Source of the DNA: Devosia psychrophila
GTDB lineage: Bacteria > Pseudomonadota > Alphaproteobacteria > Rhizobiales > Devosiaceae
Length of the DNA stretch: 64,000 nucleotides
Direction of reading: 5' to 3'
Assembly: GCF_000971275.1 (NCBI RefSeq)
Contig: NZ_LAPV01000141.1
Location: 1 to 64,000 of the forward strand
The position numbers and the translations under genes are program-made. The notes beneath the pieces are model-generated. The model worked only from the letters and a program-made list of their open reading frames with translations, made no database searches and was not told where the DNA came from. Shown piece after piece: positions 10,856-19,320 of this stretch; position 1 is the first letter of the stretch; each line of letters begins with the position of its first letter.

Positions 10856-11308
10856 GTGCTGGTGCGTTTCCCTATTATTCTTGCCGCTGCATGGCTGGCT
10901 GCACTTATCCCCGCCAGCGCACAGGAAGTGTCCGACCCCGAGCTGATCGGCGAGTTGATGGCCTTCCACGGCTCGGAGGCCATCGTTTCGGCCATGAGCA
11001 CCCATTGCTACGAGACCACCGGGCTCGACGGCGCCTACAAAACTGCCAGCGATAACTGGTACTTACGCAATATCGGCTTCCTCGAACTGGCCGACCGGGT
11101 CATCGCCCGCCTTGGCGGCACATCCGAAGCCAAGCAGGCCGCAGCCGAGACCTATGGCGGCGCCCAGATCATGAGCGCCTATAACCAGGCCGCAGACAAG
11201 AATACCTTCTGCCGGGCCTTCGTCGAACAGGTCGAAAGCGGCGTCCTCGACATCGACAAGCAGTTGCCGGACGCCCTTGAAAAGGCCCAGGCCATCGCCT
11301 CGCAATAG
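10856..11308 (+). CDS. Secreted hypothetical protein
   Basis: A 150-residue protein with an N-terminal signal peptide (hydrophobic core LAAAWLAALI followed by PASAQ, likely cleaved after ASA). The mature part is helical and contains two cysteines (in HCYET and FCRAF) that could form a disulfide. No catalytic motif or family was recognised. The start chosen is GTG 10856 because GGAG lies five bases upstream and it gives a standard signal peptide; an in-frame GTG at 10832 would add eight residues without a visible ribosome binding site. It lies between sucB and lpd, but the terminator after sucB argues it is a separate unit. Confidence 0.7.
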   Translation: MLVRFPIILAAAWLAALIPASAQEVSDPELIGELMAFHGSEAIVSAMSTHCYETTGLDGAYKTASDNWYLRNIGFLELADRVIARLGGTSEAKQAAAETYGGAQIMSAYNQAADKNTFCRAFVEQVESGVLDIDKQLPDALEKAQAIASQ

Positions 11309-11410
11309 CCAAGTCATTGCCAGCGCATCATTTCAGCAAAAACGGGAATCTTCGTTTCGAACCCACCGTTAATCGGCTAAACAGGGATTCCGCGCCGCCG
11401 TGCGCAGTGG

Positions 11411-12061
11411 ATGAGCATCGCCATGAGTGTAGGTTTTCCCTGGCTTGAATTCGCCGGCCTGATGCTGGCCTTCGGTATCAATGCAGTTATCCCCGGCGCC
11501 GATTTCGCCATGGTGCTGCGCCAATCCATCGGCCATGACCGCCGTGCGGCGCTGTTCACCTCAGCCGGTATCGCCACATCAATCCTCGTCCACGGCAGCT
11601 ATACGCTGCTCGGGCTCGGGGTGATCGTCGGCAATTCACTGATGCTGTTCAATATTCTGAAGTGGGCCGGCGCCGCCTATCTGGTCTGGCTGGCCATTGC
11701 CGCCCTGCGCAGTCCGCCGCCGCAGCCGCCCGCCGAAAGCGATCTGGCCGGTGCCAAGCGCGGCGATTTCGCGGCTTTTGCATTGGGCTTTTTGACTAAT
11801 CTGCTCAACCCAAAGGCCGTGCTATTCTTTCTGGCGCTGTTCACCACGCTGGTTTCGGCTCGCACTGGCGGCGACATCAAGGTGATCTATGTGCTGTGCA
11901 TGAGCATCATGCTTTTTGCCTGGTTCGCATTGGTCTCGGTTTTCTTTACGACAGCCTCTGTACGGCAAGGGTTTTTCCGCTTCGGCCGGTGGTTTAATCG
12001 CGTAACCGGCATTACATTCATCCTGCTGGCAGTGCGTGTCGCACTGGCTCAGCAACACTAA
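11411..12061 (+). CDS. LysE/RhtB-family amino-acid exporter
   Basis: A 216-residue inner-membrane protein with about six hydrophobic segments and the LysE/RhtB signature: the early NAVIPGADFAMVLRQS motif in the first loop and LLNPKAVLFFLALFTT in the second half. Members export amino acids such as lysine, homoserine or threonine, or related small molecules; the substrate cannot be read from sequence. ATG 11411 is used; ATG 11423 is an alternative that would shorten it by four residues. Inserted between the TCA genes, with lpd beginning 18 bases after its stop codon, so the two may be co-transcribed. Confidence 0.85.
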   Translation: MSIAMSVGFPWLEFAGLMLAFGINAVIPGADFAMVLRQSIGHDRRAALFTSAGIATSILVHGSYTLLGLGVIVGNSLMLFNILKWAGAAYLVWLAIAALRSPPPQPPAESDLAGAKRGDFAAFALGFLTNLLNPKAVLFFLALFTTLVSARTGGDIKVIYVLCMSIMLFAWFALVSVFFTTASVRQGFFRFGRWFNRVTGITFILLAVRVALAQQH

Positions 12062-12079
12062 CAAGTTTCGGGGCACCAA

Positions 12080-13489
12080 ATGGCAGACGCGTACGATCTC
12101 ACCATCATCGGCTCGGGTCCGGGCGGCTACGTTGCCGCTATCCGCGCAGCACAGCTGGGGATGAAGGTGGCGGTCGTCGAGAAATGGGCGACCCATGGCG
12201 GTACCTGCCTGAACATCGGCTGCATCCCGTCCAAGGCGCTGCTGCACGCGACAGAGATGTTCGAAGAAGCCGGCCACAGTTTCAAGGCTCTGGGTATCGA
12301 TATTCCGGCGCCTGTCTTGAACTTGCCGCAGATGATGAACCACAAGAGTGAAGTGGTTGCCGGCAATGTCGGCGGCGTCGATTATCTGTTCAAAAAGAAT
12401 AAGATAACTCCGATCCGCGGCATCGGTACTATCGTCTCGGCTGGTAAGATTCTGGTCACCCCACCGACCGGCGCAGCCATTGAAATCGAGACTAAGAATA
12501 TCGTCATCGCCACCGGTTCGGTGTCGGCAAGCCTGCCGGGCATCGAGATCGATGAGAAGACTATCGTTACGTCAACCGGCGCGCTGAGCCTTGAAAAAGT
12601 GCCGGGCAAGCTGCTGGTGATCGGCGCCGGCGTGATCGGGCTTGAGCTTGGTTCGGTCTGGGCCCGGCTTGGCGCGCAGGTCACCGTGGTCGAATATCTC
12701 GACCGTATTCTCCCCGGCATGGACAGCGAGGTTGCCCGCCAGTTCCAGCGCATGCTGCAGAAGCAGGGCATGGAATTCAAGCTTTCCAGCAAAGTCGCCG
12801 GCATTGACAAGCAGGACGATGGCTCGCTCAAGATCCGTATTGAACCCGCCAAGGGCGGCGACATGGAAATCATCGATGCCGATGTGGCGCTGGTTTCCAT
12901 CGGCCGCAAGCCGTTCACCGAAGGCCTTGGCCTCGACATCGTTGGCGTGGCGCTCGATGAACGCGGCCGCGTGCGCGTCGACCAGCACTACAAGACCTCG
13001 GTCGACGGCATCTATGCCATCGGCGACGTGATTGCCGGCCCGATGCTGGCGCACAAGGCGGAAGACGAAGGCATTGCCGTCGCCGAAATCCTCAATGGCC
13101 AGGCCGGCCACGTCAATTATGCAGTTATGCCCGCTGTGGTTTACACCAATCCGGAAATCGCTTCGGTCGGCAAGACCGAGGACGAACTCAAGGCTGCCGG
13201 TATCGAGTACAAGATCGGCAAATTCCCCTTCACCGCCAATGGCCGTGCCAAGGCGGTGCTGGCGACGCAGGGCTTCGTCAAAATCCTCGCCGACGTCGAG
13301 ACTGATCGCGTGCTGGGCGCCCATATCGTTGGCAAGAATGCCGGCGAGATGATCCACGAACTCGTAGTGCTGATGGAATTCTCCGGCGCCGCAGAAGATC
13401 TGGCGCGTTCGACGCATGCCCATCCGACGCTGTCGGAAGCCGTGCGCGAAGCGGCGCTGTCGCTTGGCGATGGGGCGATCCACATCTAA
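12080..13489 (+). CDS. lpd: Dihydrolipoyl dehydrogenase (E3)
   Basis: A 469-residue flavoprotein disulfide reductase that reoxidises dihydrolipoyl groups using NAD and serves the 2-oxoglutarate dehydrogenase complex encoded upstream. The FAD motif [15 protein letters not shown] is at the N terminus. The redox-active pair is in [15 protein letters not shown] (C43 and C48). A second Rossmann motif ([13 protein letters not shown]) binds NAD, the [17 protein letters not shown] segment binds FAD, and the C-terminal His-Glu dyad is in HAHPTLSE. Full length, with an intrinsic terminator 28 bases after the stop codon. Confidence 0.97.
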   Translation: MADAYDLTIIGSGPGGYVAAIRAAQLGMKVAVVEKWATHGGTCLNIGCIPSKALLHATEMFEEAGHSFKALGIDIPAPVLNLPQMMNHKSEVVAGNVGGVDYLFKKNKITPIRGIGTIVSAGKILVTPPTGAAIEIETKNIVIATGSVSASLPGIEIDEKTIVTSTGALSLEKVPGKLLVIGAGVIGLELGSVWARLGAQVTVVEYLDRILPGMDSEVARQFQRMLQKQGMEFKLSSKVAGIDKQDDGSLKIRIEPAKGGDMEIIDADVALVSIGRKPFTEGLGLDIVGVALDERGRVRVDQHYKTSVDGIYAIGDVIAGPMLAHKAEDEGIAVAEILNGQAGHVNYAVMPAVVYTNPEIASVGKTEDELKAAGIEYKIGKFPFTANGRAKAVLATQGFVKILADVETDRVLGAHIVGKNAGEMIHELVVLMEFSGAAEDLARSTHAHPTLSEAVREAALSLGDGAIHI

Positions 13490-13516
13490 CCAACTGTCAG
13501 TGTTGGATTTACTTAG

Positions 13517-13545
13517 GCACCGTTGGCCCTGTCAGCGGTGCTTTT
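13517..13545 (+). terminator. Intrinsic terminator after lpd
   Basis: GCACCG, 13-base loop, CGGTGC, then TTTT. The position directly after lpd makes it the end of the TCA block. Confidence 0.7.
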
Positions 13546-13574
13546 CTATGACCGATTCTGAATGGGATAGTCAT

Positions 13575-13599
13575 CATACAACATCCTCCCCATTGTATG
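13575..13599. promoter_or_regulatory. Candidate operator and promoter of the uronate operon
   Basis: A 7-bp inverted repeat, CATACAA and TTGTATG, separated by 11 bases, overlaps the start of TTGACT (13600-13605), which resembles a sigma-70 -35 box. The -10 box is not clear (the TACCAG at 13623 is a poor match). The site is the only palindrome in the promoter region of the TRAP/kdu operon, so it is a plausible binding site for the GntR-type regulator encoded at 16636. The rest of the 13490-13771 gap shows only the terminator and a good ribosome binding site (GGAGGA) before dctP. Confidence 0.4.
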
Positions 13600-13771
13600 T
13601 TGACTTGTCTTTTATTCTTCCATACCAGTTTCAATACCAAGTCGGCGACGAGTCTAGAGGACGGCGGGACGGGCTTGAGCGGCGGGAGGGAATACCCGGC
13701 GCGGATCAACGACATCGGTTGTAAGCGGCGCGGAGGACGGGCCGCACCGGTGTCACTTTGGGAGGACACCA

Positions 13772-14752
13772 ATGTTTCATCTGCCTAAACTGGCAGCGAC
13801 CGCGCTTGTCGCTGCATCCCTGATGGTTTCGACCGCCAGCGCCCAGACCGTGCTGCGCTCCTCGGATACCCATCCCGATGGCTATCCGACCGTCGAGGCC
13901 GTCAAGGCTTTCGGCGCGTTGCTGAGCACCAAGACGGACGGCCGCTATTCGGTCGAAGTGTTCCACTCCGCCCAGCTCGGCGAAGAAAAGGACACGATCG
14001 AACAGACCCAGTTCGGTGTGCTTGACCTGAACCGTATCTCGATTGGCGCCTTCGGGACCCAGGTGCCGGAAGCCACCGTCACGCAGTTGCCCTATATTTT
14101 CCGCTCGGCCGACCACTTCCATTCTGTGCTGGATGGCCCGATCGGCGAAGAAATCCTCGCGGCCTTCGACAAGGTCGATGTGGTGGCGCTCGCCTTCTAC
14201 GACGGCGGCGCGCGCTCGTTCTACAACAGCGGCAAGCCCATCAATTCCCCGGCCGATCTCGCAGGAATGAAGCTGCGCGTGATGCAGTCGGACATTTTCG
14301 TCGACATGGTCGCTGCACTCGGCGGTAACGCCACCCCCATGCCTTATGGCGAAGTCTATTCTGGCATCCAGACCGGCGTTATCGACGGCGCCGAGAACAA
14401 CTACCCGAGCTATGACACAGCCGGCCATGCCGAAGTTGCCAAGTTCTACTCGCTCGACGAGCACCTGATGGTGCCGGAAGTCCTGGTGATTTCCAAGGTC
14501 GTCTGGGATGGCCTGACGCCTGAAGACCAGGTGCTGTTCCGCGAAGCTGCCAAGGAATCCGTGGCCAAGCAGCGTGAATTCTGGGCCGCCAAGGAAGTGC
14601 AATCCAAGGCCGCCGTCGAAGCCCTCGGCGCGACCATCAACGAAGTCGACAAGAAGCCATTCATCGATGCCATGGGCCCGGTCTATGAAAAGTATGTCAC
14701 CGATCCGGCACTGAAGGATCTGGTTGCCCGCATCCAGGCCACCGAGGGCTAA
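13772..14752 (+). CDS. TRAP transporter solute-binding protein (DctP family)
   Basis: A 326-residue periplasmic binding protein with a clear signal peptide (cleavage likely after TASA). The DctP/TeaA family shape is visible: the early [16 protein letters not shown] segment, the [11 protein letters not shown] region carrying the conserved carboxylate-binding arginine, and [27 protein letters not shown]. DctP proteins bind organic acids and deliver them to the DctQM permease. With kduI, kduD and kdgF downstream, the ligand is most likely a uronate or an unsaturated uronate from pectin-like polymers; that substrate is inferred from context. GGAGGA precedes the ATG. First gene of the operon. Confidence 0.9.
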   Translation: MFHLPKLAATALVAASLMVSTASAQTVLRSSDTHPDGYPTVEAVKAFGALLSTKTDGRYSVEVFHSAQLGEEKDTIEQTQFGVLDLNRISIGAFGTQVPEATVTQLPYIFRSADHFHSVLDGPIGEEILAAFDKVDVVALAFYDGGARSFYNSGKPINSPADLAGMKLRVMQSDIFVDMVAALGGNATPMPYGEVYSGIQTGVIDGAENNYPSYDTAGHAEVAKFYSLDEHLMVPEVLVISKVVWDGLTPEDQVLFREAAKESVAKQREFWAAKEVQSKAAVEALGATINEVDKKPFIDAMGPVYEKYVTDPALKDLVARIQATEG

Positions 14753-14816
14753 GCCCAAACCGCGGCGGGTCGGCACAGTTCGTGTCGGCCCGCTTTTGCT
14801 CGCCGGGAGAACTATC

Positions 14817-15344
14817 GTGAGAGACAGGCTTATGCCGATCAGCCGCGTGCTGGGGCAGCTTTCAAATGCCGTGCTTTACCTGGCAGGCATCGGCCTCGTG
14901 GTGATGACGGGTATCGTTGCCTATCAGGTGTTTATGCGCTTCGTGATCAATGCCTCGCCGGCCTGGACCGAGGCCGGTTCGATCATGCTCATGACCTGGT
15001 TCATCTTTCTCGGCGCCGCCGTTGGCGTGCGCGAGAATTTCCACATGGGCTTTGACGTGCTGCTCTATGTGCTGCCGCCCAGTGCCAAACCATGGCTGCG
15101 CGCCATCAGCGACCTCTGCGTCTTCGGCTTTGCCTTCGGCATGGTGTTTTTCGGCGGGGAGCTGGTCATTCGCTACTGGTCGACCCGCATCCCCGTGCTC
15201 GGATTGCCCACCGCCTTCACCTATTTCCCCATCGTGATTTCGGGGGTGCTGATGTGCCTGTTCTCGCTGGAGCGCCTGCTGATGCGGGCTGCCGGCGAGC
15301 CAGTCGATGACGTTCCCACCGACCCGACGATCACCGAGGCCTGA
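14817..15344 (+). CDS. TRAP transporter small permease (DctQ)
   Basis: A 175-residue protein with four hydrophobic segments, the DctQ small membrane subunit. The motif TEAGSIMLMTWFIFLGAAVGVRE (here split across the second and third helix) is family-typical. The start is taken as GTG 14817 because GGGAGA lies six bases upstream; ATG 14832 is a shorter alternative. It follows dctP by 64 bases and dctM begins five bases after its stop codon. Together they form the sodium-driven permease complex in the inner membrane. Confidence 0.88.
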   Translation: MRDRLMPISRVLGQLSNAVLYLAGIGLVVMTGIVAYQVFMRFVINASPAWTEAGSIMLMTWFIFLGAAVGVRENFHMGFDVLLYVLPPSAKPWLRAISDLCVFGFAFGMVFFGGELVIRYWSTRIPVLGLPTAFTYFPIVISGVLMCLFSLERLLMRAAGEPVDDVPTDPTITEA

Positions 15345-15349
15345 TATCA

Positions 15350-16633
15350 ATGGAATACTGGATCCTCTTCGGCGTCTTTACGGGCCTGATGGTCATCGGC
15401 ACGCCAATTGCCTTCTGTCTCGGCATAGCCAGCTTCGCCACCATCGTCTATCTGGGGCGCCCGGCCATCGTGGTGTTCCAGCAGCTCAATTCCGGCGTGT
15501 CCGCGTTCAGCCTGCTGGCGATACCATTCTTCATCTTTGCTGGCGACCTGATGATGCGCGGTGGCATCGCCGCGCGGATCATTTCCTTTGCAGGCTCGCT
15601 GATCGGCCATGTCCGCGGCGGCCTGGGTCAGGTCAACATCGCCGCATCGACGCTGTTCGGTGGCATTTCCGGCTCGGCCGTGGCGGAAGCTGCAGCGGTT
15701 GGCGGCATCATGATCCCGCAGATGAAAGCCCGTGGTTATGGCGCCGACTATGCGGTGAACGTGACCTCAATGGCGGCACTGATCGCCCTGCTGCTGCCGC
15801 CCAGCCACAACATGATCATCTATTCGCTCTCGGGCGGCGGCAATATTTCCATCGCCGATCTGTTCACCGCCGGAATCATTCCCGGCCTGCTGCTGGCCGC
15901 AGCACTCAGCGTCACGGCCTATATCGTGGCGGTAAGGCGCGGCTATCCGACCGAGCCCTTTCCGGGCTTCCGCAAGGCCGGCTACTTCTTCCTCGTTTCA
16001 ATTCCAGGCTTGATGCTGATCGTCATCATCTTCGGCGGTGTCCGATCGGGCATTTTCACTGCTACGGAATCGTCCTGTATCGCAGTGCTCTATGCGCTGC
16101 TGGTAACCTTGCTGGTTTACCGCTCGCTGGGTTGGGACGAGTTCATCCATTCGGTGCTCGGCGCCGTGCGGACCACGGCGATGGTGCTGTTCATTATTGG
16201 CGCGGCTGCCTCGTTTGGCTGGATCATGGCCTACCTCAAGGTCGCCACTATCCTGACCGCCGGCATGGCGGCGATTTCCAGCGATCCGCTGCTGGTGCTG
16301 CTGATGATCAACGTCGTGCTGCTGCTGCTCGGCACCTTCATGGACATGGGCCCGCTGATCATCATCACGACGCCGATCTTTTTGCCGATGGTGAAGACGT
16401 TCGGGGTCGATCCGGTGCATTTCGGCGTCATCATGATCCTCAACCTCGGCATCGGGCTCAACACGCCGCCGCTGGGACCGGTGCAGTTCGTTGCCGCTGC
16501 CGTGGGCAAGATCACGGTGATGGAAGCGATGAAAAGCATCTGGCCATTCTACGGTGCCGGGCTCGTCGTGCTGGGTCTGGTCACCTATATTCCGGCGCTG
16601 TCGCTTTGGCTGCCGGCACTGTTCCGGGGATAA
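15350..16633 (+). CDS. TRAP transporter large permease (DctM)
   Basis: A 427-residue membrane protein with about 12 hydrophobic segments, the transport-catalysing DctM subunit. Conserved features include GTPIAFCLGIAS near the N terminus, LFGGISGSAVAEAAAVGGIMIPQM, PPSHNMIIYS, and the C-terminal LNLGIGLNTPPLGP motif. Length is normal. Tightly spaced between dctQ and the GntR regulator (two bases), so translation is probably coupled. Substrate class is inferred as uronate from the neighbours. Confidence 0.92.
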   Translation: MEYWILFGVFTGLMVIGTPIAFCLGIASFATIVYLGRPAIVVFQQLNSGVSAFSLLAIPFFIFAGDLMMRGGIAARIISFAGSLIGHVRGGLGQVNIAASTLFGGISGSAVAEAAAVGGIMIPQMKARGYGADYAVNVTSMAALIALLLPPSHNMIIYSLSGGGNISIADLFTAGIIPGLLLAAALSVTAYIVAVRRGYPTEPFPGFRKAGYFFLVSIPGLMLIVIIFGGVRSGIFTATESSCIAVLYALLVTLLVYRSLGWDEFIHSVLGAVRTTAMVLFIIGAAASFGWIMAYLKVATILTAGMAAISSDPLLVLLMINVVLLLLGTFMDMGPLIIITTPIFLPMVKTFGVDPVHFGVIMILNLGIGLNTPPLGPVQFVAAAVGKITVMEAMKSIWPFYGAGLVVLGLVTYIPALSLWLPALFRG

Positions 16634-16635
16634 CC

Positions 16636-17385
16636 ATGAGCCTACACGACGAAGTCATGGCTGCGGGGCGCAAGCCCAAGCTAGCCGATCTGGTCATCGG
16701 CACTTTGCGCAAACGCATTCGTGCCGGTGAATACCGGGCGGGCGGCAAGCTGCCGACCGAGAGCCAGATGACCACCATCTTTGGTGTGAGCCGGACAGTG
16801 GTGCGCGAGGCTATTGCGGCCTTGGCAGCGGACGGGCTGGTGCAGTCGCGCCAAGGCGCAGGCGTCTTCGTCGTAGGCAATGCGGCGACGCCGTTCAATG
16901 CCATCGGGGCCGATAAATCCAACAAGATCTCAGTCGCCATCAATGTGCTCGAAGTGCGCATGGGCATCGAAATCGAGGCGGCAGGGCTTGCCGCGATGCG
17001 CCGCAGCGCCAGCCAGGAAGCCGCCGTTCAAGAGGCGTGGAACGAGTTCGAGCGCCTGCTCAAGCTCGGCACGCCGACCGGCAAGACGGACTTCGCTTTT
17101 CACCGTGCCATAGCCGCAGCCACCAACAATCCTTTCTATATCGAAGTGCTGGATGGGCTTGGCAGCCGCACCATCCCCTGCGACGTCGCATCGCCCTGGG
17201 GCACCGAAAGCGTGCTGACATTCGAGTACCAGACTGGCCTGCAGCACGAACACCAAAAGATACTCAAAGCCATTTCGGCACAAGACGCCGAAGCCGCGCG
17301 CGAGGCCATGCGACAGCATTTGTCGCTGAGCCAGGAGCGCTATCGCAACAGGTTGCGCGAGCAGCCCACTGCCAATCAGGACTAG
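16636..17385 (+). CDS. FadR-subfamily GntR regulator (FCD domain) of uronate genes
   Basis: A 249-residue regulator. The N-terminal winged helix (about residues 14-80) has the GntR pattern LRKRIRAGEYRAGGKLPTES, then FGVSRTVVREAIAAL. The C-terminal FCD ligand domain carries conserved histidines and acidic residues (DFAFHRAIAAATNN, EHQKILKAI, MRQHL) that usually bind a metal and an organic acid. Its position inside the TRAP-kdu operon suggests it senses a uronate intermediate and represses the operon. The ATG at 16636 lies two bases after dctM. The candidate operator is the inverted repeat at 13575-13599. Confidence 0.9.
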   Translation: MSLHDEVMAAGRKPKLADLVIGTLRKRIRAGEYRAGGKLPTESQMTTIFGVSRTVVREAIAALAADGLVQSRQGAGVFVVGNAATPFNAIGADKSNKISVAINVLEVRMGIEIEAAGLAAMRRSASQEAAVQEAWNEFERLLKLGTPTGKTDFAFHRAIAAATNNPFYIEVLDGLGSRTIPCDVASPWGTESVLTFEYQTGLQHEHQKILKAISAQDAEAAREAMRQHLSLSQERYRNRLREQPTANQD

Positions 17386-17388
17386 ACC

Positions 17389-18219
17389 ATGACCACAGAT
17401 TACGACATCCGCTTCGCCATCGATCCCGTTAGCACCTCGACGATGAACACGGCCGAACTGCGCGAGCAGTTCCTGATCGATGATCTGTTTATGCCCGGCG
17501 CAGTCAACTGGACCTATACTCACTACGATCGCATGGCCGTCGGCGGCGCAGTGCCCGGCGCCAAGGCGCTGGCTCTGGAAACCATCAAGCCGACTGGCAC
17601 AGCAAACTTTCTCGATCGGCGTGAGCTGATCGCAGCCAATATCGGCTCTGCGGGCACTATCACGGTTGATGGCAGGGACTATGCCGTGGGCGAGCGCGAC
17701 ATGCTCTATGTCGGTATGGGCGCCAAGGTTGTGTCGTTTGCCGGTGAAGGTGCCAAGTTCTACCTGCTGAGCGCACCGGCCCATGCCGGCCATCCGACCA
17801 CGCTGATCAAGCAGTCCGACGCCAAGCGCCTTGATCTTGGCAGCCAGGAGACGGCCAACGAGCGGAGTATCTTCCAGTTTGTCAATGCCGACAGCGTTAA
17901 GACCTGCCAGCTCGTGGTCGGTCTGACCAGCTTCGCTCCCGGCTCGGTGTGGAACACCATGCCGGCCCATCTTCATGACCGCCGCATGGAAGCCTATCTC
18001 TATTTCGACCTCAAGCCCGACGCCTTCGTGGTGCATCTGATGGGTGAGCCGGACGAGACGCGCCACATCATCATGCGCAATGAACAGGCCGTGATCTCGC
18101 CGCCGTGGTCGATCCATTCGGGTGCCGGCACCGGCGCCTACACCTTCATCTGGGCCATGGCCGGCGACAACGTCGACTACACCGATGCCGAAAAAATCGG
18201 GATGGACGAGCTGCTGTGA
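17389..18219 (+). CDS. kduI: 5-dehydro-4-deoxy-D-glucuronate isomerase
   Basis: A 276-residue cupin-type isomerase that converts 5-keto-4-deoxyuronate (DKI) to 2,5-diketo-3-deoxygluconate in the breakdown of pectin-type and other unsaturated uronates. The metal-site region MPAHLHDRRMEAYLYF, the EPDETRHIIMRNEQAVISPPWSIHSG stretch and the C-terminal WAMAGDNVDYTD are near-identical to KduI family members, and the length is typical. It starts three bases after the regulator stop codon; its own stop codon overlaps the GTG start of kduD. Confidence 0.96.
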   Translation: MTTDYDIRFAIDPVSTSTMNTAELREQFLIDDLFMPGAVNWTYTHYDRMAVGGAVPGAKALALETIKPTGTANFLDRRELIAANIGSAGTITVDGRDYAVGERDMLYVGMGAKVVSFAGEGAKFYLLSAPAHAGHPTTLIKQSDAKRLDLGSQETANERSIFQFVNADSVKTCQLVVGLTSFAPGSVWNTMPAHLHDRRMEAYLYFDLKPDAFVVHLMGEPDETRHIIMRNEQAVISPPWSIHSGAGTGAYTFIWAMAGDNVDYTDAEKIGMDELL

Positions 18220-18980
18220 CCGATCTCTCTGCATTTTCGCTGACCGGCAAGACCGTGATGGTCACCGGCGCCAATACCGGCATCGGGCAGGGCATTGCCC
18301 TGTCCATCGGCCGGGCCGGTGGCAAGGTGATCGGCGTCGGCCGCTCCAGCATGGAACATACTGCATCGCTGATGGCCGGGCAGGGCGCCGACTTCGTCGA
18401 AGTGCGCGCCGATCTCGGTTCGACGGCGGAAGCACAGGCGATGTTTGGCTCGGCCTGGGACCAGCATGGTCCGATCGACGGGCTGGTCAACAACGCCGGC
18501 ATCATCAAGCGGGTCGACGCGGTGGATTTCACCGAAGCCGACTGGGACGAGGTGATGGATATCAACCTCAAGACGATGTTCTTCCTGTGCCAGTCACTCG
18601 GCAAGCGGGCCATAGTGGCGGGACGGCCCGGCAAGGTGGTCAACATCGCATCGATGCTCAGCTTCCAGGGTGGCATTCGCGTTGCCAGCTATACGGCATC
18701 GAAGAGCGGCGTGCTTGGCATCACGAGGCTGCTGGCCAACGAGTGGGCGGCCAAGCGCATCAACGTCAATTCCATCGCGCCGGGCTATATCGAGACCAAC
18801 AATACCGAGGCTTTGCGGGCGGACCCCGATCGATCGGCCTCAATCCTCGGTCGCATTCCGGCGGGCCGCTGGGGCGCGCCGTCCGATATCGGCGATGCGG
18901 CGGTGTTCCTGCTGTCGCAGGCCTCAAACTACATGCATGGCGCCGTCATCCCCGTGGATGGCGGGTGGCTCGCGAGGTAA
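18216..18980 (+). CDS. kduD: 2-deoxy-D-gluconate 3-dehydrogenase (KduD, SDR family)
   Basis: A 254-residue short-chain dehydrogenase that reduces 2,5-diketo-3-deoxygluconate to 2-keto-3-deoxygluconate. SDR motifs: cofactor loop TGANTGIGQG, NNAGI, the catalytic Ser in VNIASMLSFQGG, YTASKSG for Tyr/Lys, and the C-terminal PVDGGWLAR. The GTG start at 18216 overlaps the kduI stop codon (GTGA), giving translational coupling, and reproduces the family N terminus with the Rossmann motif at residue ~17. No KDG kinase or aldolase is in the window, so the product must feed genes elsewhere. Confidence 0.93.
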   Translation: MTDLSAFSLTGKTVMVTGANTGIGQGIALSIGRAGGKVIGVGRSSMEHTASLMAGQGADFVEVRADLGSTAEAQAMFGSAWDQHGPIDGLVNNAGIIKRVDAVDFTEADWDEVMDINLKTMFFLCQSLGKRAIVAGRPGKVVNIASMLSFQGGIRVASYTASKSGVLGITRLLANEWAAKRINVNSIAPGYIETNNTEALRADPDRSASILGRIPAGRWGAPSDIGDAAVFLLSQASNYMHGAVIPVDGGWLAR

Positions 18981-18984
18981 TGAG

Positions 18985-19320
18985 ATGACTGAACAGAAAC
19001 TGTTTGCGCAGCCACACGAAACCGACTGGACCGAACTGGCACCCGGCAATACGCGCCGCGTGCTGATCCATACGCCGGATCTGATGCAGGTCGAATTCGG
19101 ATTCGAGCAAGGGGCGGTAGGCGCGTTGCACAGCCACCCGCATATCCAGGTCAGCTATGTCGCCGAAGGGCGGTTCGAGGTGACCATCGATGGAGAGACC
19201 GAGGTGGTGGAACAGGGCGGCAGCTTCATTGTGCCGTCAGGGTTGGAGCATGGCGTCGTGGCACTGACGCGCGGGCGGCTGGTGGACGTATTCACGCCGA
19301 TGCGGCTGGATTTTCTCTAG
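18985..19320 (+). CDS. kdgF: KdgF-type cupin for unsaturated uronates
   Basis: A 111-residue single-domain cupin. The metal-binding motif is ALHSHPHIQVSYVAEG, with the second motif around GLEHGVVALT, and the C terminus FTPMRLDFL closely matches KdgF proteins. KdgF catalyses the ring-opening step that turns 4,5-unsaturated uronate monomers into the linear keto form used by KduI, which fits its place directly after kduD (four bases). The ATG at 18985 has GAG just before it. Its last bases overlap the stop codon of the convergent gene on the minus strand. The name rests on family resemblance plus context. Confidence 0.85.
   Translation: MTEQKLFAQPHETDWTELAPGNTRRVLIHTPDLMQVEFGFEQGAVGALHSHPHIQVSYVAEGRFEVTIDGETEVVEQGGSFIVPSGLEHGVVALTRGRLVDVFTPMRLDFL

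Noticed and set aside
8497-11001. A long open frame on the minus strand antisense to sucA and sucB (over 800 codons).
   Set aside because: It mirrors the codon pattern of well-supported genes on the plus strand in GC-rich DNA, has no recognisable domain, and runs across sucA, the gap and sucB.
11345-11370. GGAAT-N17-CGTT upstream of the LysE-type gene, a possible EcfG promoter.
   Set aside because: The -35 box deviates at its last base (GGAAT instead of GGAAC) and the site is far from the stress island; one-mismatch sites are expected by chance in a 64-kb window.
15307-16635. Plus-strand frame that continues upstream of the GntR regulator through dctM.
   Set aside because: The upstream part is an out-of-frame shadow of dctM; only the segment from ATG 16636 resembles a protein family.
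16930-18234. Minus-strand open frame of over 400 codons opposite kduI and the regulator.
   Set aside because: Antisense to two clear genes, with no signal of a known fold.
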